DNA of 64,000 nt from Paenibacillus wynnii (GCF_030812855.1 NZ_JAUSTK010000002.1:372001-436000); one strand, 5' to 3'; positions 32,607 through 42,132 are shown, counted from the first letter of the stretch. Notes: generated by a model not told the origin, from the sequence alone. Translations and numbers: made by a program.

Positions 32607-33593
32607 ATGCTGGAGACACAGGATGTTGTGATAGGGATCGATGGGGGAGGAACCCATACCCGGATAATGGTTAGTGACCTGATGGGTAACGTACTTTCTT
32701 ATCTAAAAAAAGGTTCAGCGTCAGTATATAGAGACCTTCAGGCTCAGGAAAATGTGAATCAAGCGATTATAGAAGCACTATCGGCTGCCGGTAAAGAATT
32801 TCATCAGGTTCGTGGACTGGCTGCCGGAATAGCAGGATATGACACAGAGGCTGACTTGGAGTGGGTACAAGAATTAACTGCGGTGGAAGGCCTCACTTGT
32901 CCGAAGTCGCATTTCAACGACGCTGTCACCGCACATTACGGCGCTCTTCTAACGAAACCCGGAATTGTGGCCTTATCAGGTACCGGCTCTATCGTGACGG
33001 CTTTAACAGAAGAAGGACAATACATACGGAATTTCGACTTCCATCATTACGCGCCAAGCGCAGCAAGACTCATCGCTTATGACACGGTCTACGAGGTGCT
33101 GGCTGGTAACGGAGACGACAGTGATTCAGCGCTCATCCATTCCATGTTAGAACATTGGAAAGTGCATACTGTTCAAGAACTTCACAGCTTGGCACGCCAA
33201 GGCTTTACGGAAGACCGAAGATTGCGCGATCGAACATTCGCACAATTTACACCAATAATTACAGAGGCAGCTTCTAATGGAAGCCGTATTGCCAGAAGAG
33301 TATCAGACCACGCCATCCATCAGATTAAGATAGGTATTGAGCTGCTGGCCCCTTCATTTAGCGGAGATACTATTGCGGTAGCCTTTACTGGAAGTGTAAT
33401 TAACAGCCCTTATTTTAAAAAGAAGCTTACGTCCTTATTAGCCTTGAGCAATCATAAATATTACACAGTAGTCCAGTCCAAATTCTCCCCCGTCACCGGG
33501 TCGGTGCTGTATGCGCTAAGTCAGCTTCCGGGTCACTCCCTGAACGAAGACTTGATTCGGAATTTAGAGAAGAGCAGCCATACCCAGCCGTAA
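32607..33593 (+). CDS. BadF/BadG-type sugar kinase, GlcNAc-kinase-like
   Basis: A 328-residue ASKHA-fold ATPase. The phosphate-1 loop is VIGIDGGGTHTRIMVSD at the N-terminus; the middle shows FNDAVTAHYGAL and IVALSGTGSIVTAL (phosphate-2), and the C-terminal part has the adenosine motif region VAFTGSVINSPYF. These are features of the BadF/BadG/BcrA/BcrD family, whose stand-alone members of this size are usually N-acetylglucosamine kinases. Whether the substrate is GlcNAc cannot be proven here. AGGAGGG precedes the ATG. A terminator follows at 33597-33640. Confidence 0.82.
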   Translation: MLETQDVVIGIDGGGTHTRIMVSDLMGNVLSYLKKGSASVYRDLQAQENVNQAIIEALSAAGKEFHQVRGLAAGIAGYDTEADLEWVQELTAVEGLTCPKSHFNDAVTAHYGALLTKPGIVALSGTGSIVTALTEEGQYIRNFDFHHYAPSAARLIAYDTVYEVLAGNGDDSDSALIHSMLEHWKVHTVQELHSLARQGFTEDRRLRDRTFAQFTPIITEAASNGSRIARRVSDHAIHQIKIGIELLAPSFSGDTIAVAFTGSVINSPYFKKKLTSLLALSNHKYYTVVQSKFSPVTGSVLYALSQLPGHSLNEDLIRNLEKSSHTQP

Positions 33594-33596
33594 TAA

Positions 33597-33640
33597 AAAG
33601 GGATGCCTTTCAGCCATAATCGGCTTCTGGGACATCCCTC
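33597..33640. terminator. Terminator after the BadF-type kinase
   Basis: A hairpin with outer AAAGGGATG / CATCCCT arms and an inner AGCC..GGCT pairing lies between convergent genes. Confidence 0.7.
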
Positions 33641-33657
33641 TTACTTTGTTTGCAATA

Positions 33658-34014
33658 TTACTTATACAATACTTTTTCCACATTGTATTTAGCCTTCATT
33701 TTATTCACAATATAGGTCTCGTAGATTTCTCTGTGAACAGGATCCTCAATAAGACAAACATCAATTCTGGTGACTTCATCCCGGTGGTCTTTCATAACCG
33801 ATACGGTATCCTCGAAATGCTTCTTAATGCGGGGTCTCAGCTTTCTTGCTTTGCCGATGAACAATAACTCATTATCATCGTTGTAAAACATGAAGATACC
33901 ACCATAATCACGCGGAATTTGAATAAAATCGGTAAATCCATAAATATGGCTTAGCACAGGATTAGCCTGCTTGGTAATTGAAACATCCGGTGTTGGAATG
34001 GTAATGGTTATCAC
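33658..34014 (-). CDS. GIY-YIG nuclease family protein
   Basis: A 118-residue stand-alone GIY-YIG domain. GGIFMFYNDDNELLFIGKAR (about residues 38-57) contains the diverged GIY (GIF) and YIG (FIG) motifs, followed by the catalytic Arg region KLRPRIKKHF, and EDPVHREIYETYIVNKMKAKYN supplies the metal-binding Glu. Such small proteins resemble the N-terminal nuclease of UvrC; their cellular role in Bacilli is unclear. The start is GTG at 34012-34014 with GAGGAAGTGAG upstream. A larger UvrC-like gene is at 63273. Confidence 0.83.
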   Translation of the reverse strand: MITITIPTPDVSITKQANPVLSHIYGFTDFIQIPRDYGGIFMFYNDDNELLFIGKARKLRPRIKKHFEDTVSVMKDHRDEVTRIDVCLIEDPVHREIYETYIVNKMKAKYNVEKVLYK

Positions 34015-34147
34015 AGGTAGCTCACTTCCTCATTCTATATAGGAGTAAATAGTATCACAGATCTCCGTACAAGACCATTTGTATCTTCCAAAAACAGGCC
34101 ACTAATTGTTAATATGTTATATTTCACAATCAGATATACAGAGCGGA

Positions 34148-35107
34148 TCAACGGCTTTTAATGGAATTAATCGTCTCTTTAATACCCTTTGCATAGGAAG
34201 TAACCGGGATCGGACCTACTAAACGTTCATATTTGCTGCCGCTTAACTTCAGAGGTTCCTCCGTAAGATACAGCATCTCTACAATTTCTTTCATGACGGG
34301 GACGAATAAGCCCAGAAGGGATAACCCGGCTTTACCTATAGGAAGCACCATCTTGGACATACCGCTTGCCTCGCGGGCAATTCGGACGATCTCCCGACCG
34401 GAGATGACACTTCCACCTGGGATGTTCCAATTCTGTCCATAAGCTTCATCTCTGCTAGCTAGCTCGACTATCATAACGGCTGCATCCGGCAGGTATACAT
34501 ATTCACGGGGAACGTTCATATTTCCAATAAAGATGGCCGGTTTGCCGGCAGCGATTGCGGTAAGCGTGGAGCCTAGATAAGAGGCCTCATTGGCGGTTGG
34601 TCCATAATAATCCGGCAAGCGCACAATAAGTCCCTTCACCTGATCCCATCGCGGGCTGAAAAACATACGCTCGAACTCAAGCTTTACTTTACCTTTTGTC
34701 GTATGCGGATTCTTCGGATATTCCTCATCAATAGGTAGCTCATTCTGTCTTCTGCCATAAGGATAAATGCCGTCCACCGCTACAACCTTAGCTCCAAGCT
34801 TATTGGCCGCCTCCATAACCGCCTCCCCCATGGGCAGCAGCTTTGCTCTCATTTCGTTATAAGGTACAGATGTGCTATGAAAAATTACATCCACTCCCTG
34901 AGCAGCTGAGAATATATCTTTTACGTTGAACACATCACCGGTCTTCAGAGTAAGCCCTACGGGATTTCCAAAGGTTTTTGCCAGCTGCTCGAGCTTTGGA
35001 AGGGATCGTCCGAAGGCCACCGTTTTAATTCCTCTTCTTAATAATTCAGCGATAATAACCGTCCCTGTTCCACCTGTTGCTCCTAGAACCATAGCTTTTT
35101 TTAACAT
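34148..35107 (-). CDS. NAD(P)-dependent epimerase/NmrA-like protein
   Basis: A 319-residue extended-SDR protein. The N-terminal MVLGATGGTGTVIIAELLRR is an NAD(P)-binding loop; VDVIFHSTSVPYNEM and VVAVDGIYPYGRR follow, and the C-terminal GSVISGREIVRIAREASG is typical of nucleoside-sugar epimerase-like reductases. The active-site Tyr is uncertain (GIYPYGRR). It is the minus-strand neighbour of a TetR regulator, with a shared operator-like sequence in front of both, so it is probably that regulator's target. The substrate is unknown. Confidence 0.85.
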   Translation of the reverse strand: MLKKAMVLGATGGTGTVIIAELLRRGIKTVAFGRSLPKLEQLAKTFGNPVGLTLKTGDVFNVKDIFSAAQGVDVIFHSTSVPYNEMRAKLLPMGEAVMEAANKLGAKVVAVDGIYPYGRRQNELPIDEEYPKNPHTTKGKVKLEFERMFFSPRWDQVKGLIVRLPDYYGPTANEASYLGSTLTAIAAGKPAIFIGNMNVPREYVYLPDAAVMIVELASRDEAYGQNWNIPGGSVISGREIVRIAREASGMSKMVLPIGKAGLSLLGLFVPVMKEIVEMLYLTEEPLKLSGSKYERLVGPIPVTSYAKGIKETINSIKSR

Positions 35108-35130
35108 TGTGTATTCCTCCTCGGTTTTAG

Positions 35131-35154
35131 TTATTGGTCAGTCACTAACTAGTG
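35131..35154. promoter_or_regulatory. Putative TetR operator upstream of the epimerase-like gene
   Basis: TTATTGGTCAGTCACT (35131-35146) is followed by an inverted repeat TCACTA-AC-TAGTGA (35142-35155). A near-identical TTATTGATCAATCACT lies upstream of the TetR gene at 35801-35816. Confidence 0.55.
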
Positions 35155-35217
35155 ATTGCGAAATCTCCTAGGGTTGATAACCCTGGTTATTTCGCTGCGT
35201 ATAGAGAATAACGTCTA

Positions 35218-35775
35218 CTATTCCTCAAGATGCTTTGGCTTCAATTCCGGCATTCCAAGCGCCATCGAAATATTGCACAACATTCCGTTGGCCATAAAAC
35301 TACTTACTAACACTTCAGGATGGGCCACCCCTGCTGCAGTAAACTTCTCTGTCATAAGGCTCGTTACCTTGTGCATGCCCTCTTGCATGGTTCGGCGAAT
35401 CTCCTCGTCCCGAATACCTAATGCCTGCACTTGTAATATAATCTCATTGGGGTGTGTCTCCATCAGCACTTCATAAGCCTTAATGGCTTCCTGAAGCAAA
35501 TTCTCAGGAGAAGCCCCTATCCCTTCGAAGGTGTGAACAATTCGTTCAAAGGCTTTTTTCAGAGCGGCGACAAATAATTCCTCTTTGTTCTTAAAAACCT
35601 TGAAAACATAAGGCTGAGAAATACCTACCCTTTCCGCTACCTGTGCCGTAGTCGCTCTAAAGTATCCGTGCTCTGCAAAAACTACAACTGCCGCCTCCAA
35701 TATCTGCTCCCGACGATTAACAGAGATGGTTTCTGACGATTTAATAACAGGTTCTGATGCTGATGCCTTTGTCAT
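35218..35775 (-). CDS. TetR/AcrR family transcriptional regulator
   Basis: A 185-residue regulator. The N-terminal helix-turn-helix reads REQILEAAVVVFAEHGYFRA then TTAQVAERVGISQPYVFKVF (about residues 22-61); the rest is the all-helical ligand-binding and dimerisation domain. It is followed on the same strand by the epimerase-like gene at 34148. The same 16-base motif occurs in front of both genes, which points to autorepression and control of the reductase. The inducer is unknown. Confidence 0.9.
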   Translation of the reverse strand: MTKASASEPVIKSSETISVNRREQILEAAVVVFAEHGYFRATTAQVAERVGISQPYVFKVFKNKEELFVAALKKAFERIVHTFEGIGASPENLLQEAIKAYEVLMETHPNEIILQVQALGIRDEEIRRTMQEGMHKVTSLMTEKFTAAGVAHPEVLVSSFMANGMLCNISMALGMPELKPKHLEE

Positions 35776-35800
35776 AATTTACTCCTTTTCGCTTCGTTGG

Positions 35801-35816
35801 TTATTGATCAATCACT
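35801..35816. promoter_or_regulatory. Putative TetR operator upstream of the TetR gene
   Basis: TTATTGATCAATCACT contains the palindrome ATTGATCAAT and matches 14 of 16 bases of the motif at 35131-35146. Confidence 0.55.
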
Positions 35817-35940
35817 TCTTAATTCGAGTATATACTTTAATTTTAAATATTGCAACACTTACCGGCTCCAGCATGAACTCTTTGCGAAAAGCCAAAATTC
35901 AAGCTATGATAGGTTCAAATTTACCAAAGGGGCGCCTGTT

Positions 35941-37266
35941 ATGATAGATGAAACGATCACGAGCGGAGTCATTCTCACGCGGACGAAGCTTCGCAAGGAC
36001 ACACTAGTATCGGTATTTGATGAATTTGACGGCGGCATTATGGCTCTAAGTGAGGGCAAACGGGCGGAGAAATATAAAAAAATGTCGGAGAGCGCCTTTT
36101 CTTTTTACAGGGGGAGTGCCTATCTGTTCTACTATGATACTACACAGCAGTACTTCCCCTACCATACTTCAACGGACCGCCCGACCTGGATTCAAGGAGA
36201 TCTGCATTTTGAGAACTTTGGGGCTTTCCGCAGCGAAGACGGACTTATCGTTTATGATGTGAACGACTTCGACGAGGGTTATGTAGGCTCTTATTTGTAC
36301 GATCTCCTGCGTATGACAGTCAGCATCGCCCTCGTGGGAAGGCAGCTTGGATACGACAAGAAAGACCAGCGGAACAATATCGAAACCTATGTAAATGCCT
36401 ACTACAAGCAAATCAATCGTTTCACCGCTGGCAAGGAAGACCCGGGGGAGTTCATCATGGATGCGGAAGCAGCCAGTGGACGGGTTAAGAAACTACTCCG
36501 TAAGCTGGAGAAACGCAGGAAGGCACACTTTCTGGAGAAGGTGACCGCCTTGATGCAGAGTGACCGGATATTCCTTGAAACCGCAGAACTGGCTGTTCCA
36601 TCCTTTGCGGAGCAGGCCCGGCTTGTGGATGCCTGGAATTTCTATACCGACACAATCATCAAACGCAGCAGGGATCTGGAGCATTATCGCATTAAGGACA
36701 TAGCTGTCAAGCATGGATCTGGAACGGCCTCTATAGGACTGGATCGCTATTATGTACTCATTGAGGGTGGTGTGGAGAAAGAGGGGGTAGACGATACCAT
36801 ACTGGAAACGAAGGAAGTACGTATCCCTGTGCCCGCCTATTTCATGCCTTATTCCGACTCGTTCTGGCAGCACTTCTCCCACCAAGGCAAACGTGTGGTA
36901 GCCACACAGCAGGCGATGCACCATAAATCAGACCCATACTTGGGCTTCCTAACGATGGATGGAAGAGACTTTTATGTACGAGAACGTTCACCTTATAAGA
37001 AGAGGTTAAAAACAGAAGATATAGAGACTATAGACGACATGAGTTGTGTCCTTGTGATCATGGCTCGTCTGACTGCCAAATTGCATGCCCGAGCCGATGC
37101 AGATGTGGATATGGGAATTCTACCCTACCATAGTGAAAAGGAAATTTCCAAGGCCATGGGAGCGGACCCAGATACATTCGCCCGCTATATTTCTAATTGG
37201 GCTATCGCCTATGCTGATCAGGTAGAAAATGACTATAGGCTATTCGTGGAATGGGTGAAGCGATAA
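35941..37266 (+). CDS. DUF2252 family protein (kinase-like fold)
   Basis: A 441-residue cytoplasmic protein of the DUF2252 family, distantly related to aminoglycoside-phosphotransferase-type kinases. Diagnostic segments are FYRGSAYLFYYD (about 55-66), TWIQGDLHFENFGAF (about 83-97), VYDVNDFDEGYVGSYLYDLL (about 105-124) and IKDIAVKHGSGTASIGLDRY (about 240-260). The HxxN and DxD-like residues in GDLHFENF and DVNDFDE mimic kinase catalytic positions. The ATG at 35941 with AAGGGGCG is chosen over an in-frame codon 144 bases upstream. The substrate is unknown. Confidence 0.87.
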   Translation: MIDETITSGVILTRTKLRKDTLVSVFDEFDGGIMALSEGKRAEKYKKMSESAFSFYRGSAYLFYYDTTQQYFPYHTSTDRPTWIQGDLHFENFGAFRSEDGLIVYDVNDFDEGYVGSYLYDLLRMTVSIALVGRQLGYDKKDQRNNIETYVNAYYKQINRFTAGKEDPGEFIMDAEAASGRVKKLLRKLEKRRKAHFLEKVTALMQSDRIFLETAELAVPSFAEQARLVDAWNFYTDTIIKRSRDLEHYRIKDIAVKHGSGTASIGLDRYYVLIEGGVEKEGVDDTILETKEVRIPVPAYFMPYSDSFWQHFSHQGKRVVATQQAMHHKSDPYLGFLTMDGRDFYVRERSPYKKRLKTEDIETIDDMSCVLVIMARLTAKLHARADADVDMGILPYHSEKEISKAMGADPDTFARYISNWAIAYADQVENDYRLFVEWVKR

Positions 37267-37273
37267 CGTCAAC

Positions 37274-37820
37274 CTTTATAAGATGAACTTAAGATATTAA
37301 CTTAAGGCTCAGGTGTCACTACCGTGAAGATTTGGACTTCCGGCCGCTGTTGTATCCAGATTTCCCTTTCGTTCCTTTTCGCTTTTTGTTATTTTCTTTT
37401 GTTCAATTTAGGCTCTTTCTCGAAATCAGTGCTTGATTTTTCGCTTACGTCACTGTGCCGGGAACGATTTCGATTTAACTTCGCCTGATGTTTCACCGGG
37501 TTTGAGGCAACTACGTCTTACAGGTAGCGAATCCGGGTTGCGGACCCGTCCTTCGGTGAATTAGAGGGGAAAATGCCCGCTAATACCGACCAAAACGCCA
37601 TGAATATGAGATTAAAGGGAAAATACCCCTATAATCTTTCCCATACCGTCCCAAAGAGGTATATCTTCAAAATTAGCTGGCGAAATCCCCTCTAATTGCC
37701 CAAACGGGGTGCCGAGTGCAGAAATAGAGGGAGAAAACCCGTCTATTGGGCGTAACGGATTTCTGTCTTTCTCGTCACCTGTCAAGCACTGATTTTGGTG
37801 TTGAGCCTCAATTTATATAG
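37274..37820. repeat. Interspersed repeat R2, copy 2, split by a mobile element
   Basis: The left part (37274-37410) shares GATGAACTTAAGAT, a 24-base identical block (37331-37354) and CGTTCC-TTTTC with copy 1 at 23572. The right end (37808-37820, TCAATTTATATAG) matches the right end of copy 1. Between them lies a 397-bp insertion (37411-37807) flanked by TCAATTTA on both sides; relative to copy 1 the left part also carries an internal deletion. Confidence 0.7.
37411..37807 (+). mobile_element. 397-bp MITE-like element, copy A
   Basis: The ends are GGCTCTTTCTCG.AAATCAGTGCTTGA at the left and, on the opposite strand, GGCTCAACACCA.AAATCAGTGCTTGA at the right, so 26-bp imperfect inverted termini. 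An 8-bp direct repeat TCAATTTA flanks it (37403-37410 and 37808-37815). There is no transposase. The interior holds four 25-nt imperfect hairpins starting at 37560, 37611, 37672 and 37723. The same-length copy B is at 54790. Confidence 0.85.
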
Positions 37821-37839
37821 TTGTTTTTTCTTGGAAATA

Positions 37840-37878
37840 AAAAAACCTGTGAACTCGTAAAAGCTCCACAGGCTGTTA
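37840..37878 (-). terminator. Intrinsic terminator after the 86-residue gene
   Basis: On the minus strand a CCTGTGGAGC / GTTCACAGG hairpin is followed by seven T residues. Confidence 0.75.
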
Positions 37879-37908
37879 ACAGGAACCTATCCCTTCTGAA
37901 TGAGGGGG

Positions 37909-38169
37909 TTATTGTTTCTCTAGTTTGCCAAGCCTGCTCTTTTCCTCAGCCAGCATTTGCTCAGCCAGATCCACACCCTGATTTCCAAGGGTAGGGTCGG
38001 TTTCATTTAACGCATTTTCGGCAGTCTCCATACTGTTTTCAGCCTGTTCAATAGTCTGCTCTGTCGGATGACTTAACGCCTGCGATACGGCACCATGCAG
38101 CGCATCGACTGAATTATGGACCTGAGATACAAAATTATTCCCAACTGGATTGGAATTGTAACGTGTCAT
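37909..38169 (-). CDS. Small helical protein of unknown function
   Basis: An 86-residue soluble protein, mostly helical and rich in Ala, Gln and Glu (for example SVDALHGAVSQALSHPTEQT and ENALNETDPTLGNQG). It has no signal peptide, cysteines or known domain; the composition resembles small spore-associated or DUF-type proteins of Bacilli. AAGGGGAGG precedes the ATG, and a terminator follows the stop, supporting a real monocistronic gene. Confidence 0.65.
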   Translation of the reverse strand: MTRYNSNPVGNNFVSQVHNSVDALHGAVSQALSHPTEQTIEQAENSMETAENALNETDPTLGNQGVDLAEQMLAEEKSRLGKLEKQ

Positions 38170-38265
38170 AAATTATACCTCCCCTTATTCATGCTCATAT
38201 TCCCTTTTAGCATGGTTAGGGAGAGGTACTATTATGCATTTGTTAACAAGGCTTATCCGAATGCC

Positions 38266-38661
38266 TTATTCAATTAGGCCTAACTCGCGCAGAACTTGAA
38301 GGAACTTGTCTGTATTGATGGGCTTAGCTGCATAGGCTTCGCAGCCGTATTCAAAGGATTGTTTTACATTGTCCGCTTCAGCTAACGCAGTGGTCATAAT
38401 AACCTTCAGGCGCTTTTCCAGAGAAATCCCCTTCTGGGTTTCATAATCGCGTATGGCTTTGAGTACCTTCACCCCGTCTACACGAGGCATCATGATATCC
38501 AAGCACAATAAATCATACGGATCATTATCCTTTAAGGATAATAAGTAGGCGTCCAAAGCTTCCAAACCATCTACAACCGTATCCACTTCTCCATAAGGGG
38601 TAAGGAATTTACTCAAAAACTTACGGCTGACTAAATCATCTTCTGCAACTAATATCTTCAT
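38266..38661 (-). CDS. Single-domain response regulator (CheY-like)
   Basis: A 131-residue receiver domain: acidic pocket VAEDD, phospho-acceptor Asp in LLCLDIMMPRVDG (about residue 55), Thr in IMTTAL and Lys in AAKPI. It has no output domain. The ATG at 38661 has AAAGGAG eight bases upstream; the GTG three codons earlier overlaps that site. It is the last gene of the chemosensory operon, 20 bases downstream of the hybrid kinase, so it probably receives phosphate from the kinase's Hpt domain or from CheA. Confidence 0.9.
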   Translation of the reverse strand: MKILVAEDDLVSRKFLSKFLTPYGEVDTVVDGLEALDAYLLSLKDNDPYDLLCLDIMMPRVDGVKVLKAIRDYETQKGISLEKRLKVIMTTALAEADNVKQSFEYGCEAYAAKPINTDKFLQVLRELGLIE

Positions 38662-38681
38662 ACCACTCACTCCTTTTTTGT

Positions 38682-41600
38682 TTATTGATAATACCGGGTG
38701 TACTCCAGTTTTGCCCGCATGAGGTGTCCCATGACCACACCCATATCCCCACGTCTGGCGGCTAATTCTATCCGAAAGAAAGTGGATTTGAGTTCCTCAT
38801 TCCCGATTTCAATACATTGATTTTTGAGGCGGTGAGCCAGGTCTTCAATTCGAGTTAAGTCATGCTCTGGAGTGATGTGCTCCAATTCCTCTATATAGTT
38901 ATGTAATGCAGCATGAGCTTCACCATCAGTAACGGTTTTGGGCGACAGGTTCAGATCGGCTGTGATTAACTCGCCCTCCGGAGAGATCTTTATAGTAGGT
39001 TGTGTCCACTTTTCCAAAGCCAACTGTAACTTCTCCATAGGTATTGGTTTTGGAAGATAATCATCCACCCCCGCAGCCAAGCAGTTTTCACGATCACCTT
39101 GCAGTGCGTAGGCTGTTATCGCGATAATCGGAGTATGCCGGACTCCTGCCTCTATTTCTCTTATCTTGCGTGTGGCTTCTATTCCATCCATTAGGGGCAT
39201 TTGGATATCCATAAAAATTAAATCGTAGTTCTTTCGTTCCAAGCTCTTAAGTGCCTCTAATCCATTAGCTACTACTTCAACTTCATAATCAAGGAACTTT
39301 AGCATACGAGTCATAACCAACTGATTAACGGGATCATCCTCGGCCACTAATATGGATAGTTTGGAACGGGGTACCTTAATGTCTAAAGACTTGGGTATCT
39401 CCGTAACAGCTGTGGATTGCGCAGGGTTGAACTTTATGGTGAAGTAAAACACACTGCCCTGTCCTTCGGTACTCTCTACCCAAATTCGCCCACCCATATT
39501 TTCAACAAGCTGTTTGGATATGGCTAGTCCCAGCCCTGTTCCACCGTATCTTCTCGTTATGGAACTATCCACCTGACTGAATGTTTTGAACAGCTTCGTA
39601 TGTTCTTGTTCAGCAATTCCAATACCTGTATCCGTTACCTTAAATAAAAGCATCAAGGAGTCTCCAGGCACCTCTTGACGTTCTACCGAAAGGATCACAC
39701 AACCTGCATCTGTAAATTTAATCGCATTATGCAGAAGATTATTGAGCACTTGCTGTAAACGGTTAGGGTCACCGCAGACAAAGGTCGGAACCTGTGGGGA
39801 AAAGGTATAATTGAGCTTCAAATGTTTGGCTAGGACACTCGGAGACAGCGTCTTTGCCGTCTTCTCCATTAATTCTTGAAGCGAGAAATCAACCTGCTCC
39901 ATTCTCATCTTGCTGACTTCCAGCTTCGAATAATCAAGAACATCATTAATCAATACAAGCAATGCATTAGCACAGGATTTGGCGGTATGTAAATTGTCTG
40001 CTTGATCATTGTTGAGGGATGTTAGCAAAGTTAGATCAATCATACCGAGCATTCCATTTAATGGTGTGCGAATTTCGTGACTCATATTGGCTAAAAATTC
40101 ACTCTTTGCTTTATTCGCCTGCTCTGCCTCATCACGCGCTAATTTCAATTCATTTTCTACTTTCTTTCTCTCTGTAGTATCTCTTACCATGGAGAGCAGA
40201 ACCTTTTTACCCATTAAATTAAAACAGTGTACATTAATTTCTACGGGAATTTCTACACCCTTTTTGGTAACATGGATGGAATCATAAGTGAAATGGGCTC
40301 CGACCTGCAAGTCCTCTTTTAAGCTGATGAGTTTTGTCTGATAGGGCTTACCATTAATATCCACGGGGGACATCCCGATCAATTCTTCTCTGGAATAACC
40401 CAGCCATGAGCACGCCACCTCATTCACATCGATAAATCGGCTAAACTTCGAGCTATCGATAAGCTCATGAAGATAGATAGCTTCTGTAGAATTATTGAAC
40501 AACTGCCGATACTTCTCTTCGCTGTTCCGCAGTGCCCCCTCAGAGAGCTTACGCTCCGTAATATCCCGAACAATACTCATAATTACTCTTTTACCACCGA
40601 TGGTAGTGCCTGTTGAGCTAATCTCAACTGGGAAGAGGGAACCGTCTTTTTTATGATGAACCGTCTCGAAGAAACAGCCTTCTCGTGCCGCCCTTTGTAA
40701 TTGTTCCTTAACACTGATTTCATCATCACGCAGCTGATAAACAGATAATTTCAAAAATTGTTCTCTACTATAACCGTATTTAAGAATGGCCGACTCATTA
40801 ACATCTAATATATTGCCTCCAGAATCCACAAAAAGGATGGCGTCATGTGCCTCTCCAGACAATACTCTGTATTTATCCAGCACTTCTTCGGCATTTTTAC
40901 GTTCGGTGATATCAAAAACCGCCCCAATAAATCCAATAAACCTCCCATCCATGTCATGGAATGGGCTTCCCGCATCGAGAACCCAACGATACTCCCCATC
41001 ATACCGGAGGAGACGATGTTCATTCTCGAAGGAATGGCGCTGCTCAAATGCATTCCTATAGTTATCCAGACTAGCTTCACGATCCTCCGGATGAATACGA
41101 TCTACCCAACCAAAGCCTAGTTCCTCCCGTGGTCTTCGACCGGTAAACTGACTCCAACGTTTATTGATAAAATCATATTTCTTATCCAGTCCCGATCTCC
41201 ATACCAGCGTAGGAAATTTCTCGAACATACTCAAATAGTAGTCTTTGGCTTGGACCAATTGCTCCTCTATCTTTCTCTGAAGCGTTATATCATCCAAGAT
41301 CACCAGGATCTGCTTCTCTCCATGTGAGTTCATCGGCACAATGCTAATCTTGTACCAATAATGTTGTGAGATCCCATTTTCCAACCGAGTATAGGGGATC
41401 ACAAGATTTAGGGTAGAAATCCCCGTTTGAATGACATGCTTTATACTTCCATACAACCCACAGTTTCCACAAGCTGCACCGTTTCCACAGCCACTTTCAA
41501 AGCTGTGGATACAGCTTAAGTGGTCACCAATCCTTATTCTATTAGTATTGCTAAGGGGTTTTTGCCTGATGAAATCCTTTGCAGCCATATTAACCTGAAT

Positions 41601-42107
41601 CAGATTAAGCTCTCCATCGACCAAAATCATCCCAATAGGTGCCGATTCAAAGTAGGCCTGGAAATTATTGCGCTCCAATAGCAATTGGTCTTCCATCCTC
41701 TTTATTTTTGTTATATTCCGGAATACTACTACTGCCCCCGTGACTAGATCATCCGAGGTCTTAATAGGGGAACAGCTGGCGGACACGTATCGTCTTTCAC
41801 CCGACTTGGTAATGAGCATGGTATGTTTATCAAGCCCTCTAAAAGGTTCATTCTGCCCAATTACTGCAATTGGAGAAATGCAGGGTTCCTCAGTTGTTCC
41901 ATTAATAAGTGAAAAGATGTGGTCAAATGCTGTGCCAATGGCTTCCACCATACTCCAGCCCGTTAATTCCTCAGCTGCAGGGTTCATATAACTAACGCTG
42001 CCATCCATATCGGTGGTAATAACGCCATCACCTATACAGGCTAATACAGCCGAGATTTGATCTATATTTAAGGCAGATGCCGACAAAATTCCACGCTCTT
42101 GATCCAT
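38682..42107 (-). CDS. Hybrid sensor histidine kinase with five PAS domains, REC and Hpt
   Basis: A 1141-residue cytoplasmic phosphorelay kinase without membrane helices. In order: PAS domains at about 17-137, 147-282, 287-402, 412-522 and 527-647; a short coiled coil; HisKA with [18 protein letters not shown] (His about 677); HATPase with [16 protein letters not shown] and GGTGLGL; a receiver domain with [11 protein letters not shown] (Asp about 967); and a C-terminal Hpt-like bundle with [15 protein letters not shown] (His about 1092). PAS 2 has a Cys cluster (about 199, 207, 213, 216). The ATG at 42107 follows GGGTGAGA. It lies between cheD and a CheY-like gene in one operon. Confidence 0.92.
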   Translation of the reverse strand: MDQERGILSASALNIDQISAVLACIGDGVITTDMDGSVSYMNPAAEELTGWSMVEAIGTAFDHIFSLINGTTEEPCISPIAVIGQNEPFRGLDKHTMLITKSGERRYVSASCSPIKTSDDLVTGAVVVFRNITKIKRMEDQLLLERNNFQAYFESAPIGMILVDGELNLIQVNMAAKDFIRQKPLSNTNRIRIGDHLSCIHSFESGCGNGAACGNCGLYGSIKHVIQTGISTLNLVIPYTRLENGISQHYWYKISIVPMNSHGEKQILVILDDITLQRKIEEQLVQAKDYYLSMFEKFPTLVWRSGLDKKYDFINKRWSQFTGRRPREELGFGWVDRIHPEDREASLDNYRNAFEQRHSFENEHRLLRYDGEYRWVLDAGSPFHDMDGRFIGFIGAVFDITERKNAEEVLDKYRVLSGEAHDAILFVDSGGNILDVNESAILKYGYSREQFLKLSVYQLRDDEISVKEQLQRAAREGCFFETVHHKKDGSLFPVEISSTGTTIGGKRVIMSIVRDITERKLSEGALRNSEEKYRQLFNNSTEAIYLHELIDSSKFSRFIDVNEVACSWLGYSREELIGMSPVDINGKPYQTKLISLKEDLQVGAHFTYDSIHVTKKGVEIPVEINVHCFNLMGKKVLLSMVRDTTERKKVENELKLARDEAEQANKAKSEFLANMSHEIRTPLNGMLGMIDLTLLTSLNNDQADNLHTAKSCANALLVLINDVLDYSKLEVSKMRMEQVDFSLQELMEKTAKTLSPSVLAKHLKLNYTFSPQVPTFVCGDPNRLQQVLNNLLHNAIKFTDAGCVILSVERQEVPGDSLMLLFKVTDTGIGIAEQEHTKLFKTFSQVDSSITRRYGGTGLGLAISKQLVENMGGRIWVESTEGQGSVFYFTIKFNPAQSTAVTEIPKSLDIKVPRSKLSILVAEDDPVNQLVMTRMLKFLDYEVEVVANGLEALKSLERKNYDLIFMDIQMPLMDGIEATRKIREIEAGVRHTPIIAITAYALQGDRENCLAAGVDDYLPKPIPMEKLQLALEKWTQPTIKISPEGELITADLNLSPKTVTDGEAHAALHNYIEELEHITPEHDLTRIEDLAHRLKNQCIEIGNEELKSTFFRIELAARRGDMGVVMGHLMRAKLEYTRYYQ

Positions 42108-42132
42108 GATTCTCACCCTATTTCAGCATAGA

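Noticed and set aside
38682..42107. Two separate genes (sensor and kinase) instead of one 1141-residue kinase
   Set aside because: The reading frame is continuous, and every domain from the first PAS to Hpt is in phase with no internal start and ribosome binding site.
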